Shown one piece after another: positions 58,481 to 64,000 of a stretch of 64,000 nucleotides of DNA. Both the position numbers and the translations under genes were made by a program. Source of the DNA: Ceratotherium simum simum (lineage: Eukaryota; Chordata; Mammalia; Perissodactyla; Rhinocerotidae); the NCBI RefSeq assembly GCF_000283155.1, contig NW_004454163.1, positions 2,150,185-2,214,184 on the forward strand. The letters are read 5' to 3'. The notes under the pieces were generated by a model. That model worked only from the letters and a program-made list of their open reading frames with translations. It had not been told where the DNA came from and did not search any database. Within the stretch, counting starts at the first letter, position 1; each line of letters starts with the position of its first letter.

Positions 58481-58496
58481 TGTTTACATGTAAACA
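58481..58496. promoter_or_regulatory. palindrome of two inverted forkhead-like motifs
   Basis: TGTTTACATGTAAACA is a perfect 16-bp palindrome made of TGTTTAC and its complement GTAAACA with an AT spacer. TGTTTAC is the core forkhead (FOX) recognition sequence. Binding is inference; a single palindrome can occur by chance. Confidence 0.3.
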
Positions 58497-59364
58497 ACAT
58501 TTACATGCATAAAAATGTAAGTATTTGTTTTGTCAAATAAAAATAATGGCTATTTTTTACAAATTTCTATATTTAGTTTGCTCCATTACCCAAGAAGAAT
58601 TTATTGAATGTTTATTCTACTGGAGAATAAAAGTAGAAGATACAATCATGAGACTAAACTACCAAACTCTGTTTTGAAAAATGAGCAGAGTCATATAAAA
58701 CTGCTATCCGTCTTCCTTAAATTTTCTGTAAAAACACAGAGGAATCATTTAGTGAAATGATACAAACTTACATAAGCATTCAAATCATATACAAATTAGC
58801 TATTAGAATCTTTAAAATTCCAGAGAAGCAGTTATCTGTTTATAAATCAGGAAGAAGGTATCTGTTGACCCAAGATATGTGGTTTAGTACATCTTATCAA
58901 CCTAAGTGAATATGGAAAAAAGATGTTGTATGTATTATAAGCATTGAAAGGAGAATTAAGGAAATCACTTTCTTTACTCTTTATTTATATACCAGTCTTT
59001 ATGAAACAAGTGTATTTTTCTCACGTGCTAATTTTTACTAATATATTAAAATCTTATAGTAGTTCAATATTGGTGTATATTTAAAAAATACATATATATT
59101 TCCTCTCAGAAGCAGGGCCATTTTTGTCTGGCTCCATCTCTATGATAACATGTATGATGCCACATATTTGTATATTTAATGTTGTATTTTTATTCATATA
59201 CTGAAAGTCCTATGTATAAAAAAATCCATAATGTGACAGAGATACAGTGGGCAGGACAATCAGGATATACTCATTCTAATGATGTGCTAAACCGGAGCTA
59301 TTCTTGGTTTCTGTTATGTTTTAACTGAGGTCATTAACGCTATAAATCACTAACTCTCTTTGGA

Positions 59365-59396
59365 GCTTCCTTTACTACTTGCTTCCTTTACTACTT
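59365..59396 (+). repeat. 16-bp perfect tandem duplication
   Basis: 'gcttcctttactactt' occurs twice head to tail with no mismatch. Probably a recent slippage or microhomology event. Confidence 0.9.
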
Positions 59397-59464
59397 GCAA
59401 AACTGAAATCATTTACTGAATCACAGAGTAACAGAATCTGAAACTTAGAACCTTTGAGGCCATC

Positions 59465-59918
59465 TGTAATGGACTAAATAGTGGCCCCCAAAACTATATG
59501 TACACATCCTAATTCCCAGAACCTGTGAATATTATCTGGCAAAAGATGCCCTTAAGTCAGGACCCTTGAGAAGAGGGTCTTATCTGGATGGACCCTAAAT
59601 ACAATCATATGTATCCTTTTAAAAGAGAGGCAGAACAAGTCTTGAGACGGATACACAGAGGAGAAGGCCACATGAAAATGGAGGCCAAGATTGGAATGAT
59701 GTGACTGCAAGTCATCGAATACCAAGGAGTGCCAGTAGCCACCAGAAGCTAAAAGAGAGGCGTGGAATGGATCCTCCCCAAGAGCCTCTGGAGGGAGAGC
59801 AGCCCAGCTGACACCTTGATTTCAGACTTCTGTCCTCCAGAACTGTGAGAGAATAAATTCATTTATTAGCCACCAACTTTGTGATAATTTGTTACAGCAG
59901 CTAGATGAAACTAATACA
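59465..59918 (+). mobile_element. MLT1-type (ERVL-MaLR) solo LTR, perfect 5-bp TSD
   Basis: 454 bp in MLT1A order: 'tgtaatggactaaatagtgg', 'gaagagggtcttatctggat', 'gacaccttgatttcagactt', 'ctgtcctccagaactgtgag', 'aataaattcatttattagcc', ending 'aaactaatacA'. The TSD 'ccatc' is perfect at 59460-59464 and 59919-59923. No internal sequence is attached. Confidence 0.92.
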
Positions 59919-59923
59919 CCATC

Positions 59924-60480
59924 TATTCCAATGTCATGTATCTTCGGGGAAGAGATTTACTTGACAAATGGATGTCCAGTTTCCCCTTGACTTGTTCAAG
60001 TATAAGCTGACCTCTAGGTATCTAAAGAGAATTTTCTAGTACCACCTAGCTCAATCATCAGCATATCCTTCTTTACACCAAGCTGAAATCTGTCTCCTGA
60101 TAGTCCATCATCCCAGACCCATCACATTGAACAGATGACACATTAGTTCTCTGGCATAACATAGACCAAGTCTCTTCTTATATGAAATCCCTCTGAATAT
60201 TTGGAGACAGCATTAACCCCCAACCCCAACTTCCTTGCTACATAACCTGGAATGCTACATATCTCTCATAACCTAGCTGAAAGCTGTCCCATGAACTGTT
60301 CTCAATTGTCTTCACTGCACTTCCCTCACTGAGAGTGAAATATCCTTGATTGTGAACCTGTATGCGCATAGGATACCTGGCACATGAAGACATATGAAAA
60401 CATGAAAACACAACATCCTGATGTATCTGTAGATTTCCATGTGTAAAAACGGAGGAAAAGTAATTTTAGAAATAAGAAGC
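59924..60480. other. intergenic DNA, no gene seen
   Basis: Moderate composition; nothing nameable. Confidence 0.4.
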
Positions 60481-60482
60481 AG

Positions 60483-60560
60483 CAGAGACAGAGATAGAAA
60501 TAGAGATAGATAGGTAGAGAGATAGAAATCAAGAGAGACAGAGAAACAGAGAGAGAGAAA
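60483..60560. repeat. GA-rich simple repeat
   Basis: (GATA)/(GAGA)/(GACA)-type units. Two leucine/serine-rich minus-strand frames (60312-60583) are readings of this purine-rich tract and not genes. Confidence 0.88.
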
Positions 60561-60699
60561 CATAACGTAGCAAGTAGACTCATGGATCTCTCAGTTGTAC
60601 AGAATCATTGGATCATAATGAATAGAAATGGGAAAAATACAAAGTGGGAACGGAAAGGACGATTTGCTAAGGAAACATTGTTCAAGAACTTTGAATAAT

Positions 60700-60965
60700 A
60701 CTAATAAATAATCATTAAGAGTCTATCAAGTACATACCAAGCACTGTGTAAACTACTCTAAATACAATATCTCCACTATTATTGTAGTGAATTAAAGATG
60801 AAATTTGGTTTTATTATATCAAATTAAGGGTTAAAAAACCATTTGATATTATTTCAAATTAAAAAGGGACTTCAATTCTTTACTAAAGTCATACTTCCTA
60901 TAAATTGTGAAGCTGGGATCCGGACCCCACAACTCTCTGGTTGCTAAGCATTGTGATATGCTGCC
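60700..60965 (-). repeat. MIR SINE, antisense, split
   Basis: 'accaagcactgtgtaaacta' near 60735 and 'gaagctgggatccggacccc' near 60909 are the two conserved ends of an antisense MIR, with a diverged A/T-rich middle. Confidence 0.6.
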
Positions 60966-61724
60966 TCTCTTCGTCCAAATAACCATATATCTTTCTATTA
61001 TCTTGCACTGTCTTTATTACTATTTCTTCCTTCTTATCCTCTCTTTCTATCTCCGTGCCTTCTCTTCTCTGAACACCAGACTAAGCCTACAGACTTAACT
61101 TGAGAGCTAAAGGGAAGTCCTTGAAATGTGATTATCAGAGGACTGTAGCTATCAGACCAAAATGAATATTTAGCACGATATATGAAACAGTATATGCAAC
61201 CTATTTCTGTGTATCTATATCATGTTTGAAACGTATTCTAGAAAACACCAAAGCACAATCTTGTCACACATAAATGTATGAGTGACATGTAACAGGAAAT
61301 AGATGTTTTATTAGTACTGTAGTTTTCCTTAACCTAAAGCCACGTTCACTGCTATTTTCTGTTTAACCTCTTTCATTTAAATAAGATCAGTCTATTTTCT
61401 ATATCTTTGTTTAGAGGCTGTGGTTATTATTGCCCTTAATTACTTCCCTATGTGGCTTTAAATGGAAATTGCCTCTATAATTACTTTCCCCTGAAATTTC
61501 TATGGTAAAGTTCAGCAACTAGGTGTGAAAGGCTTCTAAATGAAGACATTTGATCAGCGCTGTAAGTTGGTTTATTTCTATCTAATCGTCATGCAGGTAA
61601 AAAGATTTTATTTAGTTTTGGAAAGTTGAAGCATTTCAAATAGCCCTGTCATCTCTTTTTATTTATTTTTTTATGATTCAAGAAATTAATCCTAACAAAG
61701 TCATTAGATTCTGTGTGGCCTGTT

Positions 61725-61738
61725 GTTACCATAGCAAT
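61725..61738. promoter_or_regulatory. RFX X-box-like motif
   Basis: GTTACCATAGCAAT matches the imperfect inverted-repeat consensus of RFX factors (GTNRCC, short spacer, RGYAAC) except for the last base. It lies in a low-repeat interval with several AT-rich homeobox-like sites. Function is inference. Confidence 0.3.
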
Positions 61739-63629
61739 TCTGTTTGTTTTTAATAATTGATAAAAGTTTTAAATAAAGTGTTTAATTGTGTTTGCAGATT
61801 GTTTCCTAAGCCATAAATAGCTAACTCTCAAAATCCTCTTTCATTTTCATTGACACTAGGTAATCAACTTGTGCGTTTTCATTGAAATGAGGCACAGAGA
61901 GGATGGTGCCTGCAAGGTCATCACAACTCAAAAAGAACTGGAGAACATTTCAGGTCACCACAAGTCACAGAGGGCAAATAGAAACTTTGCATCTAGCCTT
62001 ACCATGGCAATGCACCCCATAATTACTTTCCTTAGAATCTGTTTCAATTCAAAAGACTTCACTGATCTCTGCATATAAATCTAATTGGTCTTCCCACTCA
62101 TAAAGTAGGCTACTCTGGCTGTTTCTATTGTCACTTCCAGGTCATAGAAATGAAAATAGGATTTCAGTAACTTCAATGCCACTCATCAAGTGATGTCCAG
62201 GAAGAATTAGTTTTTCTTAAAAAAAGTGAATATTTTACTTACAAAGTTCACTGTATTCATTTTATTTACCCAAGAAAGTTATTTGCCATTTGCTGAATGA
62301 GATGAGTTTATAAAATATGTACTATTTTAATTTTAATCATTATTGCATGAGTCACAGTTTTCATAAAAATCTCCCTATAGTTTTAGCAGAATGGCAAAGC
62401 TGTATATTTGAAAATGACTGAGTTTTCATATTTAGAATCCTAATATTTTTACTAAGACATGAATGCATTACTCATTAAAGTAGAAAATAGGAATTTTCAT
62501 ATAAAGGTATGGGGAGGTAGTGCATTATCAGATGACTTTGAAACAGCCTCATTATTCAACTTCATTACTTGAAAGGAGGAAAAATTAAAAGAATATATTT
62601 TGATTGGGAGAATTGGGTAATAGAGGCAATGGTGAAGGACTGTTTTCTCTTGAATTGTCGATACAAAAAATTGCAAACATCTAAAACTTTATGTGTTTAT
62701 ATAGACAGCTGAAGCCCGTGTTTCTAAAATACAACAAATGAAAAACTATTTACAGAACACGATTATCTCTAATTTTATGAAAACTTATGAGCCCTGGAAA
62801 ATGGACTCAACTTATAATAAGATATTTTACTATCCAAGGACAAACTCTGGACCAGGAATGTTTCGTAATGTCTAACTCTGGAGCCATTGAAACAATATGA
62901 TTTCTCATTTGTCCTGAATATATGTTCAGAGTACTCACCAAGTACTAGAGGTGTTAATATTACAAAGCAACTTAATTCCATGTAAATATTTCCCTGAAAT
63001 AAGTCTAGTGTTGCAATGTAGAGAGATCCTTTAAACACGATTAATGAATAATAAATGGTAAGTTATTCTATCAGATTTAGAGAAAATGGTGAATTTTTAT
63101 ATAACATAGCCTCGGGCCTTTTCCAAAGACGTACCATTGATATTACCATGGGGGTCATAGCAAGAGGACTCTTTTACCATGCAATGATCAAAGACTGCCC
63201 AAATCCTAGACTTGGACTTGGCTGATCTGGTCTGAAATGGTATTTCTATATGGGCACTGACATGTATTCCTGACATAATGAAACAAATTTTAGTGAGAAG
63301 AGTGGGAAGAACAAGGAGCTTGTTTTATATTTATTAAAATATACTACTCAACTCGATGAAACACTCCTATAAATAAAAGTAAACTATGAACATATCAGAT
63401 CAAATGATTTATCAAATTGGAAGATAATCTTAGTTTCAATGTTTAATTTTAAAAGATATAACTTGTACAAACTTAATTTATTTAGAAGGATGAGACATTG
63501 AACATGCATGACTACATTACTAAATTAAGATGAATAATAGATATTATTTTGAGCAAAATAATCCTTATATAGACAAACATCTCTATGCAGTTTGTAAGTA
63601 GTCTGGAACTGGGAGTCACAATGAAACTC

Positions 63630-63679
63630 AGTTATTTAGAATTCTTTAATGAATTCTTTTTAATGAATTCTAAATAACT
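63630..63679. repeat. inverted repeat, 15-bp perfect arms
   Basis: Arms 'agttatttagaattc' (63630-63644) and 'gaattctaaataact' (63665-63679) are exact complements around a 20-nt loop, which itself contains a third GAATTC. It could form a hairpin; no function is known. Confidence 0.85.
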
Positions 63680-64000
63680 ATCTCCATAAATAGAAATGCA
63701 TATTAGGAATATGTTTTTGTCATGACTGTGGACAAGATCATAGCTTTCTATTCTAATCCACTTGTAACATAAATTATTGTTAAACTGATGGAAAATTGTC
63801 CTATTAACATTCTACATATCCTGGATAATATTTTATAACAATTCTTATTCTTCCCTTTCTTATGAAGGGTAGGCTACTGTCGTATTCTATGAAAAATGAC
63901 TTTTCCTCTGGGAAATGCTTTAACATTTGCATGTTTAGTTAGACCAGGACTACTTCGAGGACCAGGTGATTCATCAATCAGAACATAAATAGCAGCTACT

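Larger units (their letters stand above)
57076..59464. other. low-repeat AT-rich intergenic DNA
   Basis: About 2.4 kb without a confident mobile element. It contains a 16-bp palindrome at 58481-58496 and a 16-bp perfect tandem duplication at 59365-59396. The frames at 57263-57451 and 57715-57900 are unsupported. Confidence 0.45.
60966..64000. other. low-repeat intergenic DNA to window end
   Basis: About 3 kb without a confident mobile element. It includes an RFX-type X-box-like site (61725-61738) and a perfect inverted repeat (63630-63679). Frames at 61869-62078 and 62775-63038 have no support beyond length. Confidence 0.45.

Noticed and set aside
60312..60583. Leucine/serine-rich minus-strand frames that look like membrane proteins
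   Set aside because: They are translations of a GA-rich simple repeat, which gives LSLS-type peptides artificially.
62945..62999. Minus-strand 55-nt segment with acceptor and CTTG|GTGAGT donor
   Set aside because: Two frames are open but there is no CpG or codon signal and no phase partner; not enough to list.
1..64000. CRISPR arrays, prokaryotic operons, tRNA or rRNA genes
   Set aside because: No spaced direct repeats, no ribosome-binding sites or gene-dense layout; the tRNA-like segments are SINE heads with SINE bodies attached.

Overview
This window looks like an AT-rich, gene-poor stretch of a perissodactyl nuclear genome, most likely a horse, ass or zebra (Equus). The main evidence is nine copies of the tRNA-derived SINE family ERE (equine repetitive element), several with clear target-site duplications (TSDs). 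A rhinoceros or tapir, which carry related SINEs, cannot be excluded by eye. I see no bacterial-style genes, operons, CRISPR arrays, rRNA or tRNA genes, and no CpG-island promoter.

Layout. From 1 to 13.4 kb the sequence is dominated by mobile elements. There is a degenerate class I (gammaretrovirus-like) endogenous provirus with both LTRs (2513-9148), a 5'-truncated LINE-1 3' end (10605-11884), and two further LTRs (12267-12776 and about 12900-13321). From 13 to 30 kb there are older remnants: MER5A-like, MLT1-type, another LTR, a long LINE-2 relic at about 25.25-27.13 kb, and quiet AT-rich sequence. From 30 to 50 kb there are more EREs, an old LINE-1 relic (38.46-40.19 kb) and three solo LTRs with perfect 4-bp TSDs. 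This part also holds four short CpG-rich, splice-site-flanked open segments on the minus strand. From 50 to 64 kb there are MIR fragments, a LINE-1 ORF2 fragment, two MaLR-type LTRs with 5-bp TSDs, and some low-repeat sequence with regulatory-looking palindromes.

No intact protein-coding gene can be asserted. The best candidate is a minus-strand multi-exon gene with large introns. Its putative last exon (30797-31093) and a 65-nt exon (36057-36121) join in a compatible phase, and two weaker candidates lie at 44429-44523 and 49619-49691. I do not recognise the protein. The long reading frames elsewhere are inside LTR, LINE or simple-repeat sequence, or occur by chance in AT-rich DNA.

I found no novel biological system. 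The most informative observations are the candidate exons, a SINE that appears to carry a 3' transduction, a retrotransposon target site used twice, and a provirus whose primer-binding site best fits tRNA-Ser.
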